64,000 nucleotides of DNA from Symbiodinium microadriaticum. Taxonomy: Eukaryota > Sar > Dinophyceae > Suessiales > Symbiodiniaceae. Under the pieces are notes generated by a model, which saw nothing but the letters and a program-made list of their open reading frames with translations, ran no database searches and was not told the origin of the DNA. Below are positions 39,597 to 50,369 of this stretch, in pieces. The first letter of the stretch is position 1. Each line of letters starts with the position of its first letter. The position numbers were made by a program, and so were the translations under genes. The stretch covers positions 154,054-218,053 of the forward strand of contig LSRX01000716.1 in assembly GCA_001939145.1 (NCBI GenBank). The letters are read 5' to 3'.

Positions 39597-41444
39597 CCCA
39601 CCCAACCCGACCAGGATCCCTTTTGGGCCGCTGGCAAGGGTTTTGGCCCTGTGCGCAACAGTTTGCGCCTGTACCCGCAGCCGTGGGAACGAGGTCAGTT
39701 CAGCTTTCTTAGCGGTGGAACTGACACCCTGGACCACAGCCTGTCTGAACTGCTTCGCCTGCCGGAGCCTGTACCTCTGCCCCGTGTTGCTGAAGGACCT
39801 GCCCAGGCTGCCTGCGCTTCCGCCCAGTCTGCGGGTGCCGCTCAGTCTTTCGCTCCTCCTAAGGCAAAAGGAGGTGGCGCTTGGTCCACTGCTGAGGAGA
39901 AACGCCAGCGTCTTCAGGCTCTGTGCAAGTGGTCGAACTTGCTCCGGCTTGCGCCCAAGCTTTTCTCGGAGCGCACTCTTGCTTCTCTGCCTGACACAGG
40001 AGACCAGGCAGTAGCTGAACACCTTGACTTGTTGTTCAGTCGTAAGAGTACCAACACCCTGCTGCTTCGAGTCCAACCGCTTATGCGGTTTGTGCTCTGG
40101 GCTCGGCGTGCTTGCCCAGACGAGTCGCCCAGTGAACAGCTGGTCTGGGTACACTGCCGCTGGTTGCAGACCACAGCTGCGCCCAGCAGCATCGACATTT
40201 TTGTCAGCAGCCTGCATTTTGTGCACGGCACTTTGGGATTGGGAGTGCCCGTTGCTGACTTGCTGTCGCCAAGGATTCGTGGTCTAGCCCACACTCACCT
40301 ACGCACTAAGGAACCCGTCAACCAGGCGCCGCCGCTGTCAACAGCTCAGGTCAAGTGGCTGGAGTACCTGTCTGGCTCTGCCCCCGACGACTACGAGCGC
40401 CTGGTCGCAGCCACCTTGTGCTTCATGGTCTTCGCCAGGGCCAGGAGAAGCGACTTGGCCAGAGCAACTCACGTGCAGTTTGACCTGACCTCTGACGGCT
40501 CTGACGGCTTTGTGGAGTGCAAGGTGAAGAACCCCAAACCAGCTTCGCGTCGTAACCTTTTTCTGCCGCTGACAGCTGTTTACCGTGGCCTGGGCTCAGC
40601 CAGCTGGGGCGCGTTGTTCTTCGCTGCACGGGCTCGCCTGGGTCTCCAGAACGAAGGTGCTTTGGATCATCCTTTGATCCCAGCACTGTCTTCAACGGGC
40701 CGCTGGCTTCCTGACTGCCTGAGCAGTGCTGCACTGACTACCTGGTTGCGGGCTCTTCTCAGTCGAGCGCCTGACGCCGATTATGGTTTGATTCAGCAAC
40801 TCAGGAGCCACAGTTGCAAAGCCACCGCCCTCAGCTGGTGCTCCAAGATGGGTCTTGACGATCGCACCGTGACGCTGCTCGGGTACCACAGCCAGGGCAG
40901 GAACATGGCCAGCCTGGGCTACCGGCGCGACGTCCTGGCGGGTCCTCTACGTGACCTCAGCAGGGTGATTCAGTCTGTGGCCTCTGGTTCCTTCTGCCCT
41001 GACGTTACAAGGAGTGGTCGCTGGCAGGACACAGCTAGTGTGTCTGACTCAGCTTCTGTGGTCTGGAGCCCCGCTGACAGACTGAATCGTTCAGGTGACA
41101 GTCACCGCTCTGAGTCAGTGCCTGCTCCTGGTGAACCTGCTGCCCCTTCTGAAGCACTTGACAGCAGCAGCTCTAGTGGTTCCGAACAGTTTTCCTCTGA
41201 CAGTGGTGATGAGGACGAGCAGCAGGTCGCTGCAGCGCCTCACTTTCTTGAGAACCTGCTGTCCTTCGGGAACTATGCAGTGGCCAAGAACAAGTCGTCA
41301 GGTCTTCAACATGTTCTGAAGCAGGATAGTGGTCGTCTTCTCTGTGGCAGAATTTTCTCTGCCAACTTCACTGTCTGCAGTGCTGTCGATGGTTCTGCTT
41401 CCTTCTGCCGTACCTGTAAAACCTGCGGCTTAGCGACAGTTTGA
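39552..41444 (+). CDS. Tyrosine recombinase of the retroelement
   Basis: 630 codons from the ATG inside A2. The N-terminal half is Pro/Ala-rich, then helical (AEEKRQRLQALCKWSNLL, core-binding-like). The catalytic half has the R in FMVFARARRSDLARA (about 40420-40460). The box II-like segment is LRSHSCKATALSW (His present, Lys where many enzymes have Arg), then LLGYH and the nucleophile candidate in ASLGYRRD (about 40915). The HSxKAT form is typical of dinoflagellate and algal DIRS-type recombinases. The enzyme would integrate the circular DNA intermediate without target duplication. The C-terminus is Ser/acid-rich and ends FCRTCKTCG, a possible metal-binding tail. The stop lies 10 bp before B2. 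The frame is intact, unlike RT. Confidence 0.88.
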   Translation: MPPRGHFGLSVCFCCPTQPDQDPFWAAGKGFGPVRNSLRLYPQPWERGQFSFLSGGTDTLDHSLSELLRLPEPVPLPRVAEGPAQAACASAQSAGAAQSFAPPKAKGGGAWSTAEEKRQRLQALCKWSNLLRLAPKLFSERTLASLPDTGDQAVAEHLDLLFSRKSTNTLLLRVQPLMRFVLWARRACPDESPSEQLVWVHCRWLQTTAAPSSIDIFVSSLHFVHGTLGLGVPVADLLSPRIRGLAHTHLRTKEPVNQAPPLSTAQVKWLEYLSGSAPDDYERLVAATLCFMVFARARRSDLARATHVQFDLTSDGSDGFVECKVKNPKPASRRNLFLPLTAVYRGLGSASWGALFFAARARLGLQNEGALDHPLIPALSSTGRWLPDCLSSAALTTWLRALLSRAPDADYGLIQQLRSHSCKATALSWCSKMGLDDRTVTLLGYHSQGRNMASLGYRRDVLAGPLRDLSRVIQSVASGSFCPDVTRSGRWQDTASVSDSASVVWSPADRLNRSGDSHRSESVPAPGEPAAPSEALDSSSSSGSEQFSSDSGDEDEQQVAAAPHFLENLLSFGNYAVAKNKSSGLQHVLKQDSGRLLCGRIFSANFTVCSAVDGSASFCRTCKTCGLATV

Positions 41445-41454
41445 GTTCTGACGC

Positions 41455-41640
41455 GGGGAAGAATATACCGCAGGCGTCCTGACAGGTCTGCCTCTCTGCC
41501 TTCGTTTTATCCAGAAGGATTTCAACTGCAGAGGCTCTGTCTTCCCTGTCGAACCTGGCACCGACAGCTGGAGCTGCGCCCCACATGGAAAAGAGAATTC
41601 CCGCTTGAGCGATTGTTTTAGTAGAGCGAGTGTGCATTAA
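41455..41640 (+). repeat. Split direct repeat B2 (3' end)
   Basis: 186 bp, identical to B1. The right flank begins ATCCATGCTTG. Confidence 0.95.
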
Positions 41641-41969
41641 ATCCATGCTTGTATGGAGAGGGCCGAGGCCCCAATGTTATCTTGTTAACTCTAGAACCTC
41701 CGCTGCGAGCCTTGACATGTAGACTGTAGACCTATGTGCTAGCCCCTCAATGTGATGCCGGCTGCAGGCCCGAAGATCCCTACAAGTACGTGCGTGCCCG
41801 AACTTTCTTCGAGCGTGGCTGTCCCCAAGATGCTTCAGGATGCTTCCGTGACGTGTGCTCTGCTGGTGCTCAGGTTGCAGATCAGTTTGCCTCGGCCTCC
41901 GTCTCGAAGGTTTCGGCCCCGGGATCCGGCCCGCATGGCTCTCGCTTGCAACCCACTGCGGTCATCAGG

Positions 41970-43773
41970 CTCCGACTCCGACCTTGGAGGAGATGCGACA
42001 GACAGCCCGGGATGCGCTTCTACAGGGGGCGAAATCCGGCAAGCTGCTGGAGGCACGAGCCTCGGTCGGGACACGCGGAAGCCAAGTCCTCGACCAGCGA
42101 AGATGTGCTCGTCACAGGTCCTTCGCGAGAGCACTCCCAAAGCCTCCAGCCCGAAGGCCGCTTGCCCCAAAGCCTCCCACTCTACTGGGAAACCAAGCCG
42201 CGAGCACATGTTTGTCATAATGCCTGCAGGCAGATGGAGCAGAGGTGGAGGCTTCAGTTGAGGAGCTGCGGCAGCTAGCCAGGGATGCCTTATTGAGAGG
42301 TGCGCAGTCGGGCAAACTCTTTGATGTGCTGGCTGAGAGCAGCGCCAAGAAAGAGCAAGCAAACAAGAAAGAAGACGCAGATCTAGACAGGTTGCGGCTT
42401 CAGGCGCGTGACTTGCTGTTGGAAGGCGCTCAGAGCGGAAAGTTATGGGAGGTCTTGCAAGGCACTCCTCTACAGGAGTCAGCCGAGTCATCAGACGACG
42501 TGGACAAGTTGCGCCAGCAAGCGCGTGAAGCACTTCTGGAGGGAGCAAAGTCCGGCAAACTGTTTGATGTGCTGGCGCAGACACCTAAGCAGGCAGTCAG
42601 GGAGGAGGATGGGGCAGCCGAGATAGATGCACTCCGCCAGCAGGCGCGCGACTTGCTGTTGGAAGGCGCTCAGAGCGGAAAGTTGTTGGAGGTCTTGCAA
42701 GGCACTCCTCTACAGGAGTCAGCCGAGTCATCAGACGACGTGGACAAGTTGCGCCAGCAAGCGCGTGAAGCACTGCTGGAGGGAGCAAAGTCCGGCAAAC
42801 TGTTCGAGGTATTGTCTGCGAAAAGTGACCAGACTGAGCAATCAGCATCGCAGCCAGCCAACAAGCCGTCTGCAGAGGACGACATGGACGACTTGCGCAG
42901 GCAGGCCCGTGAAGCCCTTCTGCTTGGTGCACAGTCTGGAAAGCTAATGGAATTGCTGGCCAAGAACAGCGAGCAGAAAGCAGCGAGCAAGAGGGGCAGC
43001 GGGACCGGAAGCACGAATCCGGATGAACTGGAATTGCTTCGGCAGCAAGCACGAGAGGCCCTAATCCAGGGCGCCCAGAGCGGAAGGCTGCTAGAGGTCC
43101 TGGCGAAGCCGGATGAGGCAGACGAGATGTTCCAGCTCAAGAAGAAGTTATGCGAGGCAATTGCAGGAAGCATGGAGACGGGAGAGCTGACAGAAGCTTT
43201 GAGGGAAGCTCGCGACTTGCGGACACAAGAGATCGGTGACGCCTTGCGGGATGGCGCCGAATCTGGAAAGATCCTTGAGATTCTTGCAGAGAAGGCGGCG
43301 GGAACGGGTGGAGAGGACGCGTGGGGCACTTGGATCCCGTTCGTGCAACATGGACCGAGTCCCGTGGCTCGGCACTGCACAACTTCTGAACCTGCCGAGG
43401 AAGCCGTTGGAAACGACGCAGAAGCCTGAGGACGTGGGCCCGTGCGCATTTTGAGTCACGAGGAGAAGGCTTGTTGGATGTGTGCAGGAGGTTACCCAGA
43501 AGCTCTTGGAGACCTCAGAGGCCTCGGAGAAATTTGGGGGTATCATGTTCTGTGCGTACCGTGAGCACGCCGAGGCGCCAAAGGCGACCCCCGAGGTGGA
43601 GAGGCCAGTCTGTCTCTGTCTCTGCCTCTCCTTATGAAAAAAAGTTGGGCCTTCCGAATCCTTCCGAGCACTGCAGGGCGACAGCGGTGGACTTGGCTCT
43701 CCAGCATGGGGACTCAGAGATCTGGTTCGGTTCCGTCTTTCGGAAGCCGCCGTATAAGTTCACCGTCAGGTAG
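41970..43773 (+). CDS. Gene of ~40-aa helical repeats (AREALLEGAQSGKL)
   Basis: The main exon (about 42230-43429) encodes nine repeats of consensus LRQQAREALLEGAQSGKLxE-VL with acidic/Ser linkers. A tenth repeat (TLEEMRQTARDALLQGAKSG) lies upstream in the same frame at about 41978-42064, separated by a stretch with a stop. Phase-0 splicing from about 42065 to 42229 (TGCCTGCAG|GCA) would join them, though the donor is poor. Downstream exon candidates are 43488-43600 (EVTQKLLETSEASEKFGGI, then FCAYREHAEAPK) after GTGTGCAG, and about 43655-43770 (DLALQHGDSEIWFGSVFRKP) ending at CAG|GTAGTG. The repeats are probably paired helices forming a solenoid or coiled scaffold. No family name is known to me. 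The 5' end is undefined. Confidence 0.65.
42404..42883 (+). repeat. 240-bp tandem duplication inside the helical-repeat gene
   Basis: About 42404-42568 and 42644-42808 are nearly identical (CGCGTGACTTGCTGTTGGAA ... GTCCGGCAAACTGTT), offset 240 bp = two protein repeats, so the frame is kept. Confidence 0.9.
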
Positions 43774-44563
43774 TGCATGGTATAATTTACGGTATGTACC
43801 CTGGATACAAAGCCGCGAATCAGGCTAAAGCTTCTGCAGGACCAGAAGAGGACGCTGAGCATTCGTTTCTGCAGTCCGTTTTCAGCGGCGCTTTACTTGT
43901 ATCCCATGCCTCGGAGATGACCATGTCTTATCTCCCCCAAGCGCTTTCAATAGCGGCAGCCGGCAGCAAGAAGCGAAGCAACTTGACGATGATGGCTCCG
44001 CGTGAGACCCGAGTCTCCACGAGCCCCAACAGAAAAAGAGTTTCATTTCCCAGGGGCTGCACGCCTGGACATCGAAAAAGACTCCCGAACATCGAAAAAT
44101 CCTCCATAACCGAAAGATGCTACGTTTCGTGACATCGAAAGATATATTGGCTCCAACCTTCTCCCTTTATCGGACATTGAACGTCTGTCCGTCCGTTCGT
44201 CCCTCCGTCCCTCCCTCCGTCCGTCCGTTCGTCCAATCTGTCCGTCTGTAGGACATCGAAAGATGTCGGTCGGACATCGAAAACCGGAATTTACTGTAGC
44301 GTTTTCGTTGTGATGGGGCTTTTGGATGGCCGCTGGTATATCCCCGTCACCCCCCCAGCAGGAAACCTGAAACAGATTGATACATTTCTACTCTAGCGAC
44401 AGGACGATGGCTGCCGAGAAAGAGTGCTTGTCTTCCGGGCCTGCTTGGTCAGCGAGGTTGTTGGTGGGTTTGGCAGCTGAAGTCCGGATGACTTGTGCTG
44501 GTCGGAGTTCGCTTGCTCTCTGCCCTCCAAGATGCCGTTGGAAGGCTGCTGTAAGCTCTGTAC
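43774..44563. other. No firm gene; CCGTCCGTC simple repeat
   Basis: A CCGT/CCCT tetranucleotide tract (GTCCGTCCGTTCGTCCCTCC and variants) lies at 44187-44250. ACATCGAAAA/G occurs about six times at 44068-44284. No gene is recognised. Confidence 0.6.
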
Positions 44564-44890
44564 TTGTGTGATATTGTGTGGCTGCCACAGTATGCCAGGG
44601 AAGACCTTTTAAAAGAGCTCGAGCTGAAGAACAGCGTGCTTCGAAGCAGGTGTCGCAAGCGCTTTGGTAAGATCCTGATAAGGTTCCTTTGCTCATTTGA
44701 TGAAGACCTGCCCGGCACGCAGGAGCAGGAGTTCTTCAAAGGAAGAGGCTGCGTAAACCTGTTTCACCCTTGCAAATCAGCAAGCGTAGAAGTGTCTTTA
44801 ATGTGCAAGAGTCATAGATCATACGTAGATTACACAAGTCCAGTAGAGCAGCTGCAAGGTCGCTGTCGGATCTCTTGCCATCAAACATAG
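44564..44890 (+). CDS. Hypothetical ORF or exon
   Basis: 108 codons. The N-terminal part (EDLLKELELKNSVLRSRCRK) looks like an amphipathic helix and the middle (FDEDLPGTQEQEFFKGRG) like a protein loop, but no domain is known and there is no supporting context. It may be an exon with unclear borders. Confidence 0.22.
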   Translation: MCDIVWLPQYAREDLLKELELKNSVLRSRCRKRFGKILIRFLCSFDEDLPGTQEQEFFKGRGCVNLFHPCKSASVEVSLMCKSHRSYVDYTSPVEQLQGRCRISCHQT

Positions 44891-47371
44891 AAGAGTTGAC
44901 ACCTGCGAGCTCCTCCGGTCAAACAAAAGCTAGAAACAGACTGGAGTGGCTTGTGGAAATCATAGTCGGGATGTTGCGGAGCAGCACCCACTTCGACTCG
45001 AAGACGGCAACCGACCATGTTACCCTGTGATGTTTGCCCTTTCGCGATGGCAGGCTTCGTGCCAAAGTCTTTCGATCATGCACGGTCAGTTCCAGCAAGA
45101 ACATAGATGACGTGACAAGGTGTTGGTTGTCCACTCGACACGAAGGTCTCGGACTAGGGTTTGTGCCGGTCTTTGTGTGAAACGTTTCACTTTACAACGG
45201 TTTCACCTGCTAGGGATTGCTGCAGTCTTCATTTTGCGAAAATGGATGTTTCTGGCAAGGAGCTGACAGTCCCTAGACAACAAGTCACACGTGGCTTGCG
45301 CAGATAGGCTAACCCACAAAACTCAGGCCAGGCTTTGCTGATCGAGCCTCAAATGGTTGTTGGTTTCTTGTTTCATTCGTTTCGCCGTGCTGATCCGCAG
45401 ACTTCTTCCAGAACAGGCAGCTGATCATGACGTTTCTTCCAAAGAGCAGCACAAAGTCGAACACCGCTGTGCAGGGTGCACTCTTGCAAGATCGGAGGTG
45501 CGTTTGAACATGAGCAGAGGAGGCATGCGTCATACCTGAACCTGCTGAACTACCCACCATTTTCTCCATGCAAAGCTGCTAATATAATAGCAAGGGCTGG
45601 ACAGTATCAGATCAAGCTCGCAAGGCTTGTAGCAGAACATCTTCAGGGCCAATTGTTAAATTAGTTCCATTACTTGTCGCCATGCTGCCCGGCAATTCCA
45701 AGGCAGGTTGTCACTCCATCCTGCCTGAGCGATATGGGAGTAGCTCTGGATAATGGTTTTGGCAAGGCTCTGTGGAAAGTTCGCGAGGGTGGGGATGTCT
45801 CTGCGGGTGGGCGCAGGTGGTGAGACCCACAGCTCGCACCTTCGAGTCTTAGCCCAAAGCGTGACCCCGAAACAAACTGTGGTACTCTGCGTCGTTTGCT
45901 TGTCCGTACTCTAAATTCGGGAGCTGTTGCGACCTTGAGTTGACGAAGTTTTCACCGAAGATGAACTACTAGGATGGCACATCCTGTTCTGGATCAACTT
46001 ACTGGAAGACGGCTTCAGCTATGGTTCAGAAAGTATATGTAGTATGTAGGGCATGGAAACTCGTGGGCGCAAAACTCGCGTTGGACTTGTGCTGCTGCAG
46101 CCAGCGCTTCATTTTCAAGCCTTCTGCCAGGAGCCGGGATTGCATGAGCCTCGTTTCTTTTTGCAGATGAGACAGCGCAAGACATTTGCACAGCGCATGT
46201 TGGCCTGATGACATGTTGGTCACTGCTTTTCAAAGATGCATATGCATGGCAATCACTTAGTTTGGTTCGTAAGTACTACATCACGTTGAACTTCAAGTTG
46301 CTGTGCAGTAGACGGAGTATCTTTGATTGGGCACCACACCTTTAAGATGTCCCGTGCCAGCTACTACAAAGTGGGGCGTGGCCCAGGCAGAGCTTGCTCG
46401 TTGGAGATGTCCTTGTGCGGCATCCGGATCTGGCTGGTTTAGCCACGGTCTTGGGTATTCGCTGTAAGCTGCTCATTGTTCCCTGGAGCCGTTTCCGTTC
46501 AGGATTCGCCAGCAGAGCTTTTCGCTATTGATGCTCCAGAGGCCAAACCAGCAGTTGCACAGAAAGCACCATCAGGGGCGACAAACCTCCTTGCGAGGCC
46601 GTGGCATCTGCTCCAAGCCAAGAGCCCTGGCTTGGCGCTGTTGAACGCGCATGCGTGCCGTGCTGCGATGTGCTGCGGAGCTGTCAGCTCTGAAGCCAGA
46701 TTATGGTCCAGAATTGAGGTCCTCGAACACAAACACCGGAGTCACTTAACGACTTGTTCAAGCAGAGACATGGCTGTGCACTTTTGAAGTACTCTTGGTT
46801 TCTTCAGCGATCGGAAGACCAATGTATGCTAGACTCTGCTAGACATCAGATTGTGCAGAAGCTCAGGGGGTATGTGATTTCTGTCATCAGTGTTGACAGC
46901 CATGGGGCGCTTGTGCGCAGCCAGCCTGCTTGCTGTCTTGCCGCTGATCAGAGCCGTTCGTCCCATCTAGACTGCTCTTATCCGGATGGGACCGACATGG
47001 AACCTGAGATGTGCTTTGCAAAGGCGGACGTGCAACAAGATGCCGGGTGCCCTGCAGGAGTGCCTCGAGGCTGACTCACTGTGATTCAAAGTCCGGGGTC
47101 CCACCTCTCGAGGAGATGAGGCCTGCAAGTGGCGACTCGAGGCGTGGAAGTGCGAGACGGTCTCCAAGTCCAAGAAGAGCTAGGACTAGAAGAACCCCTT
47201 GACCGAGAGCTACTGCACCTGGGCCGTGACTGCCGAGTCTCTTGAAAAGGCCAGCCGGGCAAAACAGATGGCCTCATCCAGACCAACGCTTGCGAGCTCA
47301 GGCTGGAACTTCGTGTCAACTGCTGGCCGATGCGGTTTTTAGGGGCATGTGCAGGGGATGGAGATCAGCAC
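44891..47371. other. No firm gene
   Basis: About 2.5 kb. Frames of up to ~105 codons exist (46476-46787, 46754-47074) without recognisable domain. No repeats of note and no RNA gene. Probably intron or intergenic DNA between two + strand genes. Confidence 0.4.
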
Positions 47372-48332
47372 GCAGACGCCGTGGCCCTCCTTTTCTCTTT
47401 GTTGGGCGGCTTCTTCATGGGAGCTTACCCGGTTCCCATAAAGGCCTTGGCCCCCTTGGCCCCCTTGGCCCTGGCCTTTCGCTGGGACTAGAGCCCTTGC
47501 AGGCACCGAGGGTCCTGAAGGCGAGCCCCCACCCTGTCATCTTCCAGTGCTACAAGACTCTCAGCAGATCTCAGGGCAGCATGGGTGATCTAGGGCCCCT
47601 TTTGGAGCTCTTCCCAGGACCTTCTGGGTCTTCGTCACGGGATGGCTCTTCCTGCTGCCGCGCTGGCGCTTTGCCTGCTTTCCACGGGTAATGTGCAGAG
47701 CGGCGGCCTGTGGTGTTAGCGCCTATGCCCAAGGTGGCAGCAAGAGTCTCCGGTCTTTTGCCCCACGTGGTGGGGAGTTGTCAGCGCCATGGGCTGGAGA
47801 CTTTGCGCTCATCAAGTCGTGTGCAGACTGTCAGGCTACGCAGACATTATTCATATGATGTCTGCAAGCCAAGCCCCGGCGTTGTTGAGGATCCCTTCCG
47901 GAGTTTGCGCGATAGCGGCAATACCACGCATCGGCATTGGGATGCTCGCGGCTGTGTCTCTCCTACCGGCTTTGGGGCCAGCGAATTGTCCTGGCCTCAG
48001 AACTTCTCAAAAGTGCCGAAGCTGCTAAGGTTGCAGCTTCCTGTGGATCCATTTCGACATTTCTGGTCTTCTGGCTTGTTCTTGGAGAGTCCATGAAGGA
48101 GCACAACATCGGAGGGCACACGTGCCTTGCTGCGAGTTTTGCCCGTGGTTCTTGATGTGGCTATTAAGTATCGGTGTTGTGATGCTAGATCTCGAGTTGC
48201 CTTTTTCTACTTCTTCTGACCGCTCGTGTAAAAGCGTTTGTTTTCTGCTCCATCGGTGGTGACGTTTAAGATGACGATCATGACCGTTGCCTGGAACATG
48301 CTGATGATGTTCATCATCACCATCACCATCAC

Positions 48333-48364
<32 letters not shown>

Positions 48365-48543
48365 GCATCATCATCCCTGTCGTCATCATCGTCATCATCG
48401 TCGTCGTCATCATCGTCGTCGTCATCATCGTCATCATCGTCGTCGTCATCATCGTCGTCGTCATCATCGTCATCATCGTCATCGCCATCGTCATCGTATC
48501 ATCCATCATCACCCATCATCACTGGAATCATCACCAACATCAC

Positions 48544-48583
<40 letters not shown>

Positions 48584-50169
48584 GCAGTCGTTATAATCGT
48601 CATCATCAGTACCATCATCACCATCGGGAAATTATAAGCAGACTTTTCCTCGCACACTTCGATTTAGTGGAGGTTGTAGTTGACGGCCCAGTTTTCGATA
48701 CGGCCCAGGATCTACTTCGCACCGGCTTACCTTGCCTGCATCATCCTTGGCATTGGAGGCTGGATTTTGAGTGCTCCGGTGAAATTCGAAGGGTTGGATC
48801 TCTAAAGAAGTCACTGAACTAATCGATGCAGGAAAGCGACTAAACAGTTGTAAGGATTGCCAGGGAGCGGCGCCAACGACATAAACGGAATAGCGCTCTG
48901 TCTCGCAGGAATGGTCTGGGCAACTGGCCTCGGCAGGCGCACATTTGTCGTACACCGGAGACATGTTTTGGATGTGCTGAAAGTGTGAGAGCCTCCTGCT
49001 CAGCTCGGCCGCTGCGCCAGAAGAGCCTGAGAGGCGTTCCAAGGCCCACCGTGCTGCAACGTCTTGCACATCTGTTTGAGCGTTTTCCTCGTGAACCGCT
49101 CCGCAAGTTCGGATCTCGGACTCGAAACGAGAGCCGTTTCGTGGAGGAGGACGAAGAGGAAGAGGAGGACAAGGAGGACGAGGAGTACGAGGAGGACCAG
49201 GAGGACGAGGAGGACGAGGAGCATGAGGATGAGGGCGAGGATGAGAGCGAGGAGGTTTGGCAGAACCATGTGCGCAGACCTGGAATCGCTGTGAACCAGC
49301 AGGCTCGGGAAGCAAGACGCCCGTCAATCATGGCTCAAGGGGTTTCTCACGATTTCCTTTTCGAAGCCACTGTAGTTTCATGCATCGTTGGCATGCTGCA
49401 ATGCAATGTCTGACCGGACAGGCGACGGTGGGTTATCTGCTTGCTGCGGCAGTGGGTGAGGGCCTCATGGCTTTTCAACGCTGTATTGTGAGTGGTGCAG
49501 GCTGGCCCCGTCCTAGGCATTTTCAGTGCCATCCAGTTCGGGGCAGTCAACCTGGGAAAACAAAGCGCGCAGCGGTCTGCGGGGTGCTTTGAGGCATCAC
49601 CTGACGCATCACAGCGATAGGCATCGATAGGCACAGATGCTTTTGTTCTGGGTGAGGACCCATCCAAGTGTCCTCCGGACTTTGTGGAAGCCTTCAACAA
49701 CTTTGGTTCTTGGCGCTCCGGCGGCAAGCGACAGAATCGTAGACTAGTCTTGCCTGAACATGATCTGCTAATGTCAACTGTTGATCGAAGGACGGCGGGG
49801 TGCACGGTAGGGCATGAAGTCGGATCCGTAGTGTCGAGCGCCTTTGTGTTGCAGTTGACTTGACATGTGCGCACTGCGTCTGCTCTTGGCTGAGCCACAG
49901 CTCTTGCAGCAGTTTTTCTTGTGTGTTGAGCGAGTGTCATTGCTCGCCGTGCAGCGGGTTGCCGCGGATAGCAGATCCTGCAAAGATTTTTGTTCCCGCC
50001 CTGCCACCCTTGTAAATGAGGGTGGATTGCTTAAATGACGAAACTGATAGCGACAGTAGCAGCAACAGTAATTCCTCTTCTTCACACTGCTACGCTTGCT
50101 CATGGTTTGCTTCTACTCGTCAGAGTCCATCTAACGCTACTGCCATTACTACTACAGCTACAACGACGA

Positions 50170-50203
<34 letters not shown>

Positions 50204-50304
50204 TGCTCCTACTCCTACTCCTACTCCTACTCCTACTCCTACTCCTATTCCTACTCCTACTCCTACTCCTACTCCTACTCCTACTCCTACTCCTACTCCT
50301 ACTC

Positions 50305-50369
<65 letters not shown>

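Larger units (their letters stand above)
33296..41640 (+). mobile_element. DIRS/PAT/Ngaro-type tyrosine-recombinase retroelement
   Basis: 8345 bp bounded by split direct repeats: A1 (33296-33366), B1 directly joined to A2 (39340-39525 | 39526-39596), and B2 (41455-41640). A copies are identical over 71 bp and B copies over 186 bp. It encodes a proline-rich first ORF, a gag-like protein with a Cys/His knuckle, a polyprotein with cytosine-methyltransferase-like, RT and RNase H domains, and a separate tyrosine recombinase. These are the hallmarks of YR retrotransposons, which integrate by recombinase rather than by integrase and make no target-site duplication. Identical repeats argue for recent insertion, yet the RT part carries frameshifts and a stop, so this copy is non-autonomous or the assembly has indels. 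It is near full length. Confidence 0.92.

Noticed and set aside
33296..41640. LTR retrotransposon interpretation
   Set aside because: No integrase or aspartic protease motif, terminal sequences A1 and B2 differ, and a tyrosine recombinase is present.
48207..48822. Long Met/Thr, Ile/Val and His ORFs
   Set aside because: They are translations of an ATC/CGT microsatellite.
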